DNA from: Candidatus Spongiihabitans thiooxidans
GTDB taxonomy: Bacteria; Pseudomonadota; Gammaproteobacteria; Arenicellales; Poriferihabitantaceae
Assembly: GCA_001543005.1 (NCBI GenBank)
Contig: LFLB01000010.1
Location: 43,985 to 107,984 of the forward strand
DNA: 64,000 nt
Direction: 5' to 3'
Every line of letters begins with the position of its first letter. Position 1 is the first letter of the stretch. The notes below the pieces were generated by a model. That model searched no databases and was not told the origin of the DNA. It saw only the letters and a list, made by a program, of their open reading frames with translations. The position numbers and the translations under genes were made by a program. Positions 51,607 through 60,437 of the stretch are shown here, piece by piece.

Positions 51607-54237
51607 TCAGTTTCCCACCACTTCATACAAACTTCCCTTAAACTGGTTTTCGTCTTCATTGTTATAGAATGGCACTCCGATCAGTCTGTATTTTTGCGTC
51701 TCTCGTTCTATTTTGAATGTCAATATCTTTCCCTTGAATTTTTCAGTGATATTTTCAAGAAACTCCTGTTTCCAATTATCATGTTCTTTCAGGTGTTTGC
51801 CTTTAGGCTCGATAAATATCTGATAAGTTAACATATTTCCGCCTTTCTCCCGCAGGAACAGAACAAAATCAGGCTCGAATGCCCGCCCGTCGGAAAAATT
51901 GAAAATCTTGAAATGCCTTTCATTGCGGACAAGATATATTCCATCATAATTCTCCTTTAGCGTATCCATCTGGCGGCTAAACATTCTGACAAATGCCTTT
52001 TCCTCCTTGGTGCCATAATTTGCGTTGAAAACATACCAGCCCTTATCAGAGACAAACTGCTCATCGCCGTTGGCTCTTTCACTGCCTTTAATCAGTTTAA
52101 GAACCTTTTCCGAAAAGATAGAAGAAACAGCATTCGACTTGAAATCTTCCGTGCCTCTGTATTCGGTAATACTCTTACGTACTTCCAATTCAATCTGACC
52201 AAGCAGTCCTATCATCGCATCAAGCTGCGCTTTATTGGATAAACCGTCAAGTTCAATCAAATCTCCCAAAAACGTAATTTCCAAGCCGCCCAGATAATCA
52301 TCCGCTTCCACAAATTCCCGCACCGATGCAACATGGGGAAAATACTGCTTGATGGAACGAAAGGTGAAAAACGGTTGCCGGGCAATGGCGCTGCAAACAA
52401 TGTGTCTGGGAATTTCCGTAATTTTCATGTCCTTTTGCGCTGCTTCGGCGACTCTGCCGACCTTTTCATTATCGTCTAACAATGTACCGGTTGCTCCCCT
52501 GCCGCTCGCTATTTTGTGTGCATAGTTTTTCTTGCTGACACCCATATCCGAAAGCGACCTGACATATCCATAGTTATTCTTAACCCGTTCATTGATATAG
52601 AGTAAGCCACGCTTGTAAAATTCTGCTCCCTTAAAAGAATCTTTTAGTTGAAGCGGTTTGATGACCTCCCGTTCATCCATCATGCCTTCATTAATCAAAG
52701 CAGTGCGAAGCTCTGCAATATAACGGGAGTCATTTATGCTGTGATAGTGCAGTTCTTCCAGTACCCGCATTTCATCCGCCAGGCTACTGTCAAATTTTCG
52801 CCGGAAACGGTCATTTTGTTCGCCGGTCACAAACGGAAAATAGCGCGCCCCGCGACCGATAAGCTGGGCCTCGGCGGTGGTTGTTTTGCCCGGCTTGCCC
52901 GCCTTTGAGTCACGGGTTGTATAACAGCGGACAATATCAAACAGATTCAGGACATCCCATCCTTCGTTCAGTTTTTGCACCGCAAATACCGCCCGGATGC
53001 GATTGTCTTTATCCTCCAGCGTGTTAAGCAGAATCTGCTGGACCTCCTTCTCTCTTTCCTCGTTAACTGAAATGCAGCGGCGCTCTTCAAATTCCCTGCG
53101 CAGTCTTTCCGCTAGTTGTGTTGGAGTAATACCGTTGCTCTCGAAAAACTCAAAGGCTCTTTTCACCAGCGGAATATCGGATTTATCGCGTATCCGCTCA
53201 ACGTCATCTTCGATCAGATTTTCAATCAGTTGGTGAAAGTTAGCCTTGTTCTGCTGTGACTGTGCAATGGTCTTTTGCGCCTTGAACAATATGACCGGCT
53301 TTAAGTTAATGTGGTGTTTTGCCGCCACTTCCTGTTTATACTGGCTGAGAATCAGCGCCTGCATGATGCGCTCTTTTTCCTCGAAATCCGCTTGGACGAT
53401 ACAAACATCCTTGGAATAACCGTCATTGCGGAATTGCCGCAGATCGTAACGGTAAATTACTTTGTTCCGATATTTTTCAACAATGCTCTGATGAGCGTAA
53501 TCCAGCGTAGCGGTAAATTCCAACAGCAGGTTGTCTTCGTTTTGTTCAAAGATACGCCGAACCGTTCCTTCCCAATTTAATTCTTCAAAGTCTTGCTGAG
53601 ATTTTGTGCCAACATTGATATGGTGCGCTTCATCCGCCAGCAGCACGATTTTGTTGTCCTTAAAATCTTCGTAAGTAACGGCATTTTCCTTTTCCGTGGT
53701 CAAATCGGAATGCAGTTTTTGAATGGTGGTAAAGCAGATGTTGATGTCGTTTTCGTTGATGCCCTCAAAGTTGACCACCGGGGTCACACTTACACGTTTT
53801 GCGTCGAATCGGATATTTTCCTTGAAAAGAAACTTGCTCGATAACGGATTGAGGAAATTATCCCTTGTTTTTTCGATGATGTTGGTGGAATTGACAAAAA
53901 ACAGGAAATTCCGATAGCCCTTTTCATACAGGTAAAGAATCAGCCCAGCCATGATCAGCGTCTTACCGCTGCCGGTGGCCATATTAAACAGGAAATGCAA
54001 AGGCCACTCCTTGCCCGGAAAATCCTTGTCAAGGCAGTGAAAAAAGCGCGCGAATGATTCCACCTGATAGGGGCGCAATTCAAAGCCTGGATTCAAGTTA
54101 TCTTTTAGATATGACGGGATTTCCTTTTTCAAGAAACCCAATTCAGAAGCAGAATCAAGCGTTTCATACAGAAACTTATCCGACATTACACGCCCACTCG
54201 GTGCAATGTCTTGTCCGCCATCGACCGCTCTTTTCAT
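51607..54237 (-). CDS. res: Type III restriction enzyme, helicase/endonuclease subunit (Res)
   Basis: An 876-residue SF2 translocase plus nuclease. Seen are the Q-like RPYQVESFARF, Walker A FNMATGSGKT, DEAH-type box LLADEAHHINVG, motif III FTATLDYAH, and motif VI region AEAQLIGRGARYFPF. The C terminus has the PD-(D/E)xK nuclease: EPDFVLFLREKGG and IFIEPKGKH. With Mod it should cut DNA some 25-27 bp from unmethylated sites. The start ATG 54237 lies 34 bp after the DUF2335 pseudogene; Met18 (54186) is an alternative. It is at the far end of the island, its stop just inside the left repeat. Confidence 0.92.
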   Translation of the reverse strand: MKRAVDGGQDIAPSGRVMSDKFLYETLDSASELGFLKKEIPSYLKDNLNPGFELRPYQVESFARFFHCLDKDFPGKEWPLHFLFNMATGSGKTLIMAGLILYLYEKGYRNFLFFVNSTNIIEKTRDNFLNPLSSKFLFKENIRFDAKRVSVTPVVNFEGINENDINICFTTIQKLHSDLTTEKENAVTYEDFKDNKIVLLADEAHHINVGTKSQQDFEELNWEGTVRRIFEQNEDNLLLEFTATLDYAHQSIVEKYRNKVIYRYDLRQFRNDGYSKDVCIVQADFEEKERIMQALILSQYKQEVAAKHHINLKPVILFKAQKTIAQSQQNKANFHQLIENLIEDDVERIRDKSDIPLVKRAFEFFESNGITPTQLAERLRREFEERRCISVNEEREKEVQQILLNTLEDKDNRIRAVFAVQKLNEGWDVLNLFDIVRCYTTRDSKAGKPGKTTTAEAQLIGRGARYFPFVTGEQNDRFRRKFDSSLADEMRVLEELHYHSINDSRYIAELRTALINEGMMDEREVIKPLQLKDSFKGAEFYKRGLLYINERVKNNYGYVRSLSDMGVSKKNYAHKIASGRGATGTLLDDNEKVGRVAEAAQKDMKITEIPRHIVCSAIARQPFFTFRSIKQYFPHVASVREFVEADDYLGGLEITFLGDLIELDGLSNKAQLDAMIGLLGQIELEVRKSITEYRGTEDFKSNAVSSIFSEKVLKLIKGSERANGDEQFVSDKGWYVFNANYGTKEEKAFVRMFSRQMDTLKENYDGIYLVRNERHFKIFNFSDGRAFEPDFVLFLREKGGNMLTYQIFIEPKGKHLKEHDNWKQEFLENITEKFKGKILTFKIERETQKYRLIGVPFYNNEDENQFKGSLYEVVGN

Positions 54238-54271
54238 ACATCGTTACCCCAGCACGCTTGGAGATAATCGG

Positions 54272-54767
54272 CTATCGTTTAGATTTTGTGCGCGAGTCCA
54301 GCCAAGCAAGCAATTGCCGAAATAGGGCGCTAATCACGCCAGAAAGCCCCAGCGGCACGGCGATACCGATATAGCCTTGCCAAGTGGCAATGCCAGCCAC
54401 AGCAATCAGGGCGATGCCCAGCAAAGTGGCGCCGTCAATACGCCTCCTGTCATTGGCAAGTATTTTGTCCTGGCCGTCCGCGCGTATCTGTTGTTCCTTA
54501 TTCTGCCATGCCCAAGATGCGATTCGCCGCACCCGACATAACTTGATCATACTTAGCGAAATCCTCGGGATGCGGTAACGGGCCGATGAAGGTTTGCTCA
54601 ATCCGATAGTGAGCAACCAATTCTTGCGCCACTTCCTCGCGCTGTTCATCGGTAAGATCATGGACAAGTTCCACCACATCTTTGGGGGAGTTTGACTTGC
54701 CCGATGCTGCCGGGTTTTGGTTTGCTGTGGATGGGGATGATTTGGAGCGTTTTCCTTTTTTACGCAT
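54272..54767 (-). pseudogene. DUF2335 membrane protein, broken by a one-base frameshift
   Basis: The first frame (ATG 54767) encodes MRKKGKRSKSS..., then a conserved-looking YRIEQTFIGPLPHPEDFAKY and ANRILGMAE, and stops at 54498. The DUF2335 pattern continues in another frame as QNKEQQIRADGQDK followed by two membrane helices (TLLGIALIAVAGIATWQG and IGIAVPLGLSGVISALF), ending at 54272. Removing a single T from GCAGAATAAGGAACAACAG near 54499 would restore MAEKEQQIRADG and give a protein of about 165 residues. DUF2335 proteins are predicted membrane proteins of unknown role, seen in mobile and defence contexts. The shift may be real or a sequencing error. Confidence 0.78.
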
Positions 54768-54772
54768 GGGAC

Positions 54773-55024
54773 TCAATCGACAGCCGTCGTGCGACTTTTT
54801 TGCTTCTGTTTCTCCAGATTAACCGCTTTGCGAAAATCCTCGCGTATGCGATGGCCGTCGCGGATGCGCGCCAGAAAACCGTAATCCGTTTGATGCAACG
54901 GCAAATCTTCCGGCGGGGTGAACGCATCGGCAAAAGCATCAAAAAAAGTCCGGTCGCGAAAATCCTCTGGTATATAGAACTCTCGAGTATGGGGCGAAAT
55001 GGAATTTCTCGGTTTGGTCGGCAT
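54773..55024 (-). CDS. Small hypothetical protein in the defence island
   Basis: An 83-residue, highly charged soluble protein (MPTKPRNSISPHTREFYIPEDF..., ending in a lysine-rich tail). GGAG lies ten bases before the ATG. Its stop is five bases before the DUF2335 start, so the pair is likely cotranscribed. I do not recognise a family. The position between a toxin-antitoxin pair and a DUF2335 gene makes it worth noting. Confidence 0.6.
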   Translation of the reverse strand: MPTKPRNSISPHTREFYIPEDFRDRTFFDAFADAFTPPEDLPLHQTDYGFLARIRDGHRIREDFRKAVNLEKQKQKSRTTAVD

Positions 55025-55190
55025 GAGTTTGATTCTCCGGTGTTGTCATTCGTGTGGGAAAACATTATGAAGTATTATAGGTTGTCGAGCATGTAATTGT
55101 TACACCGCCGCAAAGCGAAACAATGCGGTTACAAGCGGCTACCATTTTAGGGTATTTTCGAACATTTTCAAGCATTTTCTGGTCACCGAT

Positions 55191-55529
55191 CTACTTATAC
55201 GGACTTGCCATCCGCTCTTTTTCATAAAACAAGACCCCAACGCGCCGTATATGTTCCAGCACATTGGCGTCGTCAATCTGCTTCAATAGCGATAAATCCA
55301 ACATGTAGGGCAACAGAAGTTCGTCTATTTCATCCAGAATTTTGGACACATGCCGCAAAGTCATCTCGCCGTTGTCGCAAATCGTCAGATCAATATCCGA
55401 GCCGTTTTCGTAATTGCCCTTGGCGCGAGAGCCGTATAACAACACCTTTTCAACCTGTGGATAACGCGCGAACACGGCGCACATATCCCGCACAACCGAT
55501 TGCGGCAAACCGTATTTTATTTTGTTCAT
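55191..55529 (-). CDS. mntA: MNT-type nucleotidyltransferase (MntA-like antitoxin)
   Basis: A 112-residue minimal nucleotidyltransferase. The active-site motif G33-S34-R-A-K-G followed by G-S-D45-I-D47-L is intact. In characterised HEPN/MNT pairs this protein inactivates the HEPN toxin by adding AMP units. The partner gene lies directly upstream, 10 bp away, on the same strand. The gene symbol rests on the pairing and motif. Confidence 0.88.
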   Translation of the reverse strand: MNKIKYGLPQSVVRDMCAVFARYPQVEKVLLYGSRAKGNYENGSDIDLTICDNGEMTLRHVSKILDEIDELLLPYMLDLSLLKQIDDANVLEHIRRVGVLFYEKERMASPYK

Positions 55530-55539
55530 TAGCGCGGTT

Positions 55540-55947
55540 TCACTGTAATTGCTTCAGTTTGTTTTGGAATAGTTGAAACTCGGAAAAATAATCATCCAAA
55601 ATCGCCGAGACCACTTCCGCTGCGACTTCTTTATTATAAGTGTGTGAAGTTAGATTTCGTTTTTTGATCATGTCCATCCATACTTCGCCGTTTTCTATCA
55701 TCCCTTCTCTGAAAGCGATGCGCGTGGCATCCACTGAACCGTGTATGCCTTCCACGCCGCTATCCTTGAAATAATCCTTCAATGTGTTCCACGCCAGTTC
55801 GTGGGTGTATTCAAAACCCTGGATCAAGCCTTGCGCCTCCAATTTTGACAACCGGCGCTGCTGCGCCAGTTCAACCGCCTCTTTCAATTCGGCAAAGGCG
55901 TTGTCGAAATGATTGGCTCTTTGAACCCAGCGAATATCTTCGCGCAT
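55540..55947 (-). CDS. hepT: HEPN-domain protein (HepT-like, HI0074 family)
   Basis: A 135-residue all-helical protein of the nucleotidyltransferase substrate-binding (HI0074) type, with GFEYTHELAWNTLKDYF and the R97-N-L-T-S-H102 motif of HEPN ribonucleases in MIKKRNLTSHTYN. In the HepT/MntA systems it is the toxin. The ATG at 55947 shares a base with the TGA of mod (TGATG), pointing to translational coupling with the methyltransferase. Confidence 0.86.
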   Translation of the reverse strand: MREDIRWVQRANHFDNAFAELKEAVELAQQRRLSKLEAQGLIQGFEYTHELAWNTLKDYFKDSGVEGIHGSVDATRIAFREGMIENGEVWMDMIKKRNLTSHTYNKEVAAEVVSAILDDYFSEFQLFQNKLKQLQ

Positions 55948-57794
55948 CACAAATCTCCGTAAAATTCCTGATTTAATTTTTTGTCTTCTTTTTTGACTTT
56001 AAAATCTTTATCGTCGATTTCCGAAAGATTGACATAGAGCTGGTTCTTGTTCAGCAGCCCCACCAGCAGTTTTTTCTGTTTGTCCAATCCGTTTTCGGCT
56101 TTGCCAATTTCGATAAACTCATTGACCGCTTGTTCCGGCATTTCAGGATTCACATACCAGTTCAGGAATGAGTTTTCGGCAATGTCCTTCCAGAGTTTGA
56201 CAAGCGATTTGGATGCTTTGGCGGCTTGGATTTTATCCATATAGACTTCGTTGTATTTCATCAGTTCGCAATAGATAAAGTCGCCGCCACCTTGCCAGTT
56301 GACGGATTTTGAGATGCCACGTGGGTCACATTCAACCTTTTCAAATATCCCGGTTTCCTTCTCTGACTTTTTGCCGATGACCTTCTTCAGCCTTGGAATG
56401 ACGGTGACCATTCCCTCTTCTAATTGCTCAACGCCAATACATATCCTGTTTAGCTTTATACACGCAGATGCTACGGTTCCGCTACCCAGAAAGAAATCAA
56501 GCACTATATCACCTGGTTCAGATGCCGCTTCGATAATTATCTTTAGCAACCCTTCTGGCTTGGCTGTATCGTAGCTTGTTTCCTTTGTATTTTTAACTAA
56601 ATCTTTTCCCCAAATATCTCCTAAAGCCACATATTTTGCATCTGGGGCAGTTAAGAGAGCTATTACCTTATCCTTCTCAAGGTCAACTCTGTTAGACACG
56701 TAAGTTTTTAATCCTGACTTGGCCTCTAACTCCCATTCAGCAGGCGTTCTACTCATCCTGCCTCTGGTATAGAACCAACCTTTTGAATCTTTCTCAATTC
56801 GGCTAATGGTAGATTTTTTGAACGGCCCTAACGGTGCGTTCCAAAACCTATTGACCTTGTTTTTGGCGTAAATAAAAATATTCTGATATTCGGTTGGCAT
56901 TGAAGAGCTTGATGAATGTGATCTTGAGCTACCACCCTCTCTCCCTTTGTGCCAAATTATTTCATTTACAAAATTACCTCTTCCGAAAATTTCATCCAAA
57001 AGAATTTTCATGTAATGCGATTCGTTATTATCCACATGTACAAAAATATTTCCGTTACTACATAAAAGATCGTATGTAACTAAGAGCCGACACCTCATAA
57101 AAGTTAGCCATGCAGAATGTGTAAAATTGTCATTATAAGTAAAACTGTCCCGTTCCGTATTAAACGGCGGATCAATGTAAATCAGTTTCACCTTGCCCCG
57201 GAACTGTCTTTTCAGCGTATGCAACGCCAACAGATTATTCCCCTTGATAATCAGGTTTTCCCGGATTGTGCCGTTTTCATCCCGCTTGATTTCCGTAACC
57301 TTCCGCCCGCCGTCAACCGTGTAGCGTTTCCAGTTGGTCAATACCTTCGGGTCAAACAATCGGTCAATCTCATCCTGCGCCAGCGTTTCATTGAAAAATA
57401 TCTCCTTTCGCTTTTCCTCTTCTTTGGTTTGCCCGCCTTCCAGCACGCAATCTTTATACGGCCAGACTAAGGAGACCTCGCCGCGCTCCCGCAGGAATTT
57501 TCTGTCAATGTTCAAACCGATTTTATTGCGAAAACGAGTATAGGAATTGGCAAGGAAGTTTTTATCGGACACATACTCGATAAAGGCATTGATATTGAAA
57601 ATCCAGTGACCTTCGATCTCATCAAAGAATTTTCCTTTTATCTTTGGCTTCCCCAGCAACAGTTTCACCAGACCACGATCAATCTTCCACGCCCGATCAA
57701 TCACCGCCGCTCTGACCAGGTCCCCTTCATCATCAATGAAACGGGCATCCGTTTTAAGCAACTCAACCAGTTTTTCGTTAAAATTCTTCGCCAT
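55947..57794 (-). CDS. mod: Type III DNA N6-adenine methyltransferase (Mod)
   Basis: A 615-residue beta-class methyltransferase that recognises the site and modifies adenine for the Mod-Res complex. The catalytic DPPF motif in LIYIDPPFNTERDSF comes before the SAM motif DFFLGSGTVA, the order of beta-class enzymes. The region between them (about 280-420) should be the target-recognition domain. The N-terminal ~190 residues are helical and charged. It heads the island operon mod-hepT-mntA-hypothetical-DUF2335-res. Confidence 0.92.
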   Translation of the reverse strand: MAKNFNEKLVELLKTDARFIDDEGDLVRAAVIDRAWKIDRGLVKLLLGKPKIKGKFFDEIEGHWIFNINAFIEYVSDKNFLANSYTRFRNKIGLNIDRKFLRERGEVSLVWPYKDCVLEGGQTKEEEKRKEIFFNETLAQDEIDRLFDPKVLTNWKRYTVDGGRKVTEIKRDENGTIRENLIIKGNNLLALHTLKRQFRGKVKLIYIDPPFNTERDSFTYNDNFTHSAWLTFMRCRLLVTYDLLCSNGNIFVHVDNNESHYMKILLDEIFGRGNFVNEIIWHKGREGGSSRSHSSSSSMPTEYQNIFIYAKNKVNRFWNAPLGPFKKSTISRIEKDSKGWFYTRGRMSRTPAEWELEAKSGLKTYVSNRVDLEKDKVIALLTAPDAKYVALGDIWGKDLVKNTKETSYDTAKPEGLLKIIIEAASEPGDIVLDFFLGSGTVASACIKLNRICIGVEQLEEGMVTVIPRLKKVIGKKSEKETGIFEKVECDPRGISKSVNWQGGGDFIYCELMKYNEVYMDKIQAAKASKSLVKLWKDIAENSFLNWYVNPEMPEQAVNEFIEIGKAENGLDKQKKLLVGLLNKNQLYVNLSEIDDKDFKVKKEDKKLNQEFYGDL

Positions 57795-58037
57795 ATCGTT
57801 TTCTTTGTCGTGTTATTTCTTTTCACCCAACGCTTCGCATCACAGTGGAATCTTGCAGTATCCGTTAGAGTTCCTTGCCGCGCGTCATTAGAAAAGGTCT
57901 CGCTCAAGCTCACCTACGACCGCTATCAACTATTCACAGACACTCCATTATACCCGCAGACCACAGGATATAAATCTAAGGTTGTTTATTCTTGAACAGC
58001 GGTGTCACCGTAGCGGATCGGCGGTCGCAACATTGGA

Positions 58038-58119
58038 CGGCTCAAAACGAAGACCCCGCTTGTTCGAGAAAAGCCCGCTCTTCATCAGTTGAGGGGCGCC
58101 GCAAAATCCGGTTGCGATG
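58038..58119. repeat. Direct repeat, right copy (3' end of the intact DUF924 gene)
   Basis: 82 bp matching 51519-51600 with six mismatches. It covers the last 25 codons and the stop of the DUF924 gene. As the gene is intact here, this is the reconstituted junction, with the island entering directly downstream. Confidence 0.93.
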
Positions 58120-58644
58120 GGGAAAACGGCCAAACCGCTTGATGATCTGGTAATGCTTGTCGGCAAACTCGCCATAACCATTAAACAATTCGACCTCATC
58201 CGCGCCGATACTTTGCGCCAACGCCTGATACAGGGCGATTGAGCGTTGCTGCTCGGTTAACTCTTCGCTGTGCTCGAACGGCAGGTAGGCGAACACCCGC
58301 TCGATTGGCGCGAGTTGCCGCTGTGCCCCGCGGTCCACATATTGCTTGGCAAAACCCAGAGCAACCGAATCAAAGGAAAATGACTTTGGCGTATCGCGGT
58401 ACATGTTGCGGGGAAACTGGTCGGTGCAGATGATCAACGCCAGCAGGCCGCGGGGAGATTCCGCCCAGTGGCCGAGTTCGCCATTGGCCGCCGCTTCGCT
58501 GGTTGCGGCAAAACGGTCGATGATTTCCCGGTCAATCAGGTCGTTTTTGCTCCACCATAGCGGGGTCTTTTCCGCTGCCACCTCGGTTGCGGTTTGGCCA
58601 CGCCCGAACCAGAACTCAAGTACGCTCTCGATTTGTTCGCTCAT
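58042..58644 (-). CDS. DUF924 family protein
   Basis: A 200-residue cytoplasmic helical protein of the DUF924 (TPR-like) family, with VLEFWFGRGQTATEVA at the start, LALIICTDQFPRNMYRDTPKSF in the middle, AYLPFEHSEELTEQQRS and a GRFPHRNRILRRPST ending. The family is widespread in proteobacteria with no settled function. Its 3' end is the integration target of the adjacent defence island. Confidence 0.93.
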   Translation of the reverse strand: MSEQIESVLEFWFGRGQTATEVAAEKTPLWWSKNDLIDREIIDRFAATSEAAANGELGHWAESPRGLLALIICTDQFPRNMYRDTPKSFSFDSVALGFAKQYVDRGAQRQLAPIERVFAYLPFEHSEELTEQQRSIALYQALAQSIGADEVELFNGYGEFADKHYQIIKRFGRFPHRNRILRRPSTDEERAFLEQAGSSF

Positions 58645-58700
58645 GTTTTTCTTCTCTGGTTTTTCTTCTCTGGCTTTGCTTCTCTGTTTGCATCGCTCTA

Positions 58701-59462
58701 TTATTTGTCAAGCGTTGCCGGTTTACAACACCCCTCAGGTTCCACAACCTTGCCCTCAATGGCGGCAAGCACCCCGCGCAACATTTTTATCTCCTGCGCA
58801 TAAGGATGCGCTCGATTGAATAACCGAACAAGTTTTCGCTGCAGTTTTGTCGACCGACCCTCGCTGAACGCTATGAGTTTTAAAACTTGCTGCAGGTGAA
58901 TATAAAAATTTTGCATGTCTGCCACGGTGGCCATCGGCTCATTTGCAGAGTTTGGAGAAACACTTTCCTGGCCCAACAAACTACGTCTTAGTTCGTACAG
59001 CATTACCATTACCGCAGATGCAAGGTTTAAGGACGCAAATTTATCTTCCACGGGGATACGCACCAAATGATGACAACGTTCCAGTTGGTCATTGGTTAAG
59101 CCGCTACTCTCGCTACCAAACAGAATCCCGACCTGGGAATGTGCCGCATATACGGCGGCTTTTTTCATGGCTTGCCGTGGATCGAGAGACGGCCACTCAA
59201 TAGAGCGAAGTCTTGAAGTTGTTCCAAAAACCAACGTACAGTTGGCTATGGCCTGGTCCAGATTATCAAAAACCTGTGCATTATCCAGAATACTGACCGC
59301 ACCTGCCGCCCGTGCATTAGCGATCGGGCTGGGAAATACTTTGGGATTAATCAGCATTAACTGATTGACCCCCATGTTTGCCATGGCCCTGGCAGTCGCC
59401 CCTATATTTCCCGGATGGGTAGGTTCAATGAGTACGACTCGGATATAATCAAGCTCTTTCAA
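58701..59462 (-). CDS. trmJ: tRNA (cytidine/uridine-32-2'-O)-methyltransferase TrmJ
   Basis: A 253-residue SpoU-class methyltransferase acting on position 32 of tRNA anticodon loops. SPOUT motifs visible are VVLIEPTHPGNIGATARAMANMG, ILFGSESSGLTNDQLERCHHLVRIPV and FASLNLASAVMVMLYELRR, which form the knotted SAM site. The C-terminal helical tail is typical of TrmJ. It is divergent from suhB, as often seen in gammaproteobacteria. Confidence 0.95.
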   Translation of the reverse strand: MKELDYIRVVLIEPTHPGNIGATARAMANMGVNQLMLINPKVFPSPIANARAAGAVSILDNAQVFDNLDQAIANCTLVFGTTSRLRSIEWPSLDPRQAMKKAAVYAAHSQVGILFGSESSGLTNDQLERCHHLVRIPVEDKFASLNLASAVMVMLYELRRSLLGQESVSPNSANEPMATVADMQNFYIHLQQVLKLIAFSEGRSTKLQRKLVRLFNRAHPYAQEIKMLRGVLAAIEGKVVEPEGCCKPATLDK

Positions 59463-59580
59463 TTTCCTCAGGTCCTTTCGATGGTCTTTCGATTTTGATG
59501 GCTAACAAAACATTGAGCGCGATTCTGCCTCATGTAATCCGTTAAAGGAATGATTCTGTGAATAAATCCAGGCAAACCCA

Positions 59581-60396
59581 ATGAACTCGATAGTTAATGT
59601 CGGAATAAAAGCCGCACGCCGAGCAGGTCGTATCATCGTGCAACATATCGACAGAATCGATCAGTTGTCGGTGCAGAAAAAAGGTAGAAATGATTTTGTC
59701 AGCGACGTAGATCGAATGGCCGAAGAAGACATCATCGATACTATTCACTACCTCTACCCCAATCACCGAATCATCGCCGAAGAAAGTGGCCAAACGCATT
59801 CTCCAGATTCCGAACATCAGGGCGAAAACGAATTTGAATGGATAATTGATCCTCTGGACGGCACCACAAACTACCTCCATGGCAACCCCAATTTTGCTGT
59901 TTCACTGGGAGTACGTCACAAAGGCAAAATGGAACACAGCATTATTTTTGATCCTCTTCGGGATGAAATATACACGGCCTCGCGCGGCCAGGGCGCGCAA
60001 TTGAACAACCGAAGAATACGGATAAGTGGTCGGGCCTCCATGCAACAAAGTTTAATTTGTACGGGTTATCCCAACAGGGATGCGCATGATTTTGATAGCT
60101 GGTTGGAGTGTTTCAGACTTCTGCTTCCCAAAGTAGCCAGTATTCGACATTCGGGGTCTGCGGTTTTGGACCTGGCTTCTGTGGCTTGTGGTCGCACCGA
60201 TGCTTTTTGGGAGCCGGGCTTAAAAATCTGGGATATCGCTGCCGGAAGCCTGCTGGTACGGGAGGCCAAAGGCCTGGTCGCAGATTTTGACGGTGCTCAG
60301 GATTTCCTCGAAAGCGGTAACATAATCGCTGCCAATCAGGGCATCTTTAATGAACTGTTGGTATTGATAAAATCAAAACTCGGTAGCAAAACGTAG
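59581..60396 (+). CDS. suhB: Inositol-1-monophosphatase family protein SuhB
   Basis: A 271-residue Mg-dependent phosphatase; SuhB also joins Nus factors during rRNA transcription in E. coli. The metal sites are intact: the EESG segment, WIIDPLDGTTNYLHGNPNFAVS and WDIAAGSLLVREAKGLVADF. No start other than ATG 59581 gives the usual MNSIVNVGIKAARRAG beginning. Confidence 0.96.
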   Translation: MNSIVNVGIKAARRAGRIIVQHIDRIDQLSVQKKGRNDFVSDVDRMAEEDIIDTIHYLYPNHRIIAEESGQTHSPDSEHQGENEFEWIIDPLDGTTNYLHGNPNFAVSLGVRHKGKMEHSIIFDPLRDEIYTASRGQGAQLNNRRIRISGRASMQQSLICTGYPNRDAHDFDSWLECFRLLLPKVASIRHSGSAVLDLASVACGRTDAFWEPGLKIWDIAAGSLLVREAKGLVADFDGAQDFLESGNIIAANQGIFNELLVLIKSKLGSKT

Positions 60397-60419
60397 CTTT
60401 TTTATAAAGCGCCTCTGTT

Positions 60420-60437
60420 ATGAATAAGTCGTTATGA
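60420..60437 (+). other. Five-codon leader ORF overlapping the mutS start
   Basis: ATGAATAAGTCGTTATGA encodes M-N-K-S-L and stops in the ATGA that starts mutS at 60434. The 14 bases TATGAATAAGTCGT are repeated at once as TATGAATAAGCCGT, so it probably arose by a small tandem duplication of the mutS start. It could affect initiation by coupling. Confidence 0.4.

Noticed and set aside
51456..51659. N-terminal extension of the secreted nuclease gene through FSNSRGLRFEPG
   Set aside because: The extension reads the duplicated DUF924 3' end in the wrong frame; the signal peptide at 51455 gives a natural start.
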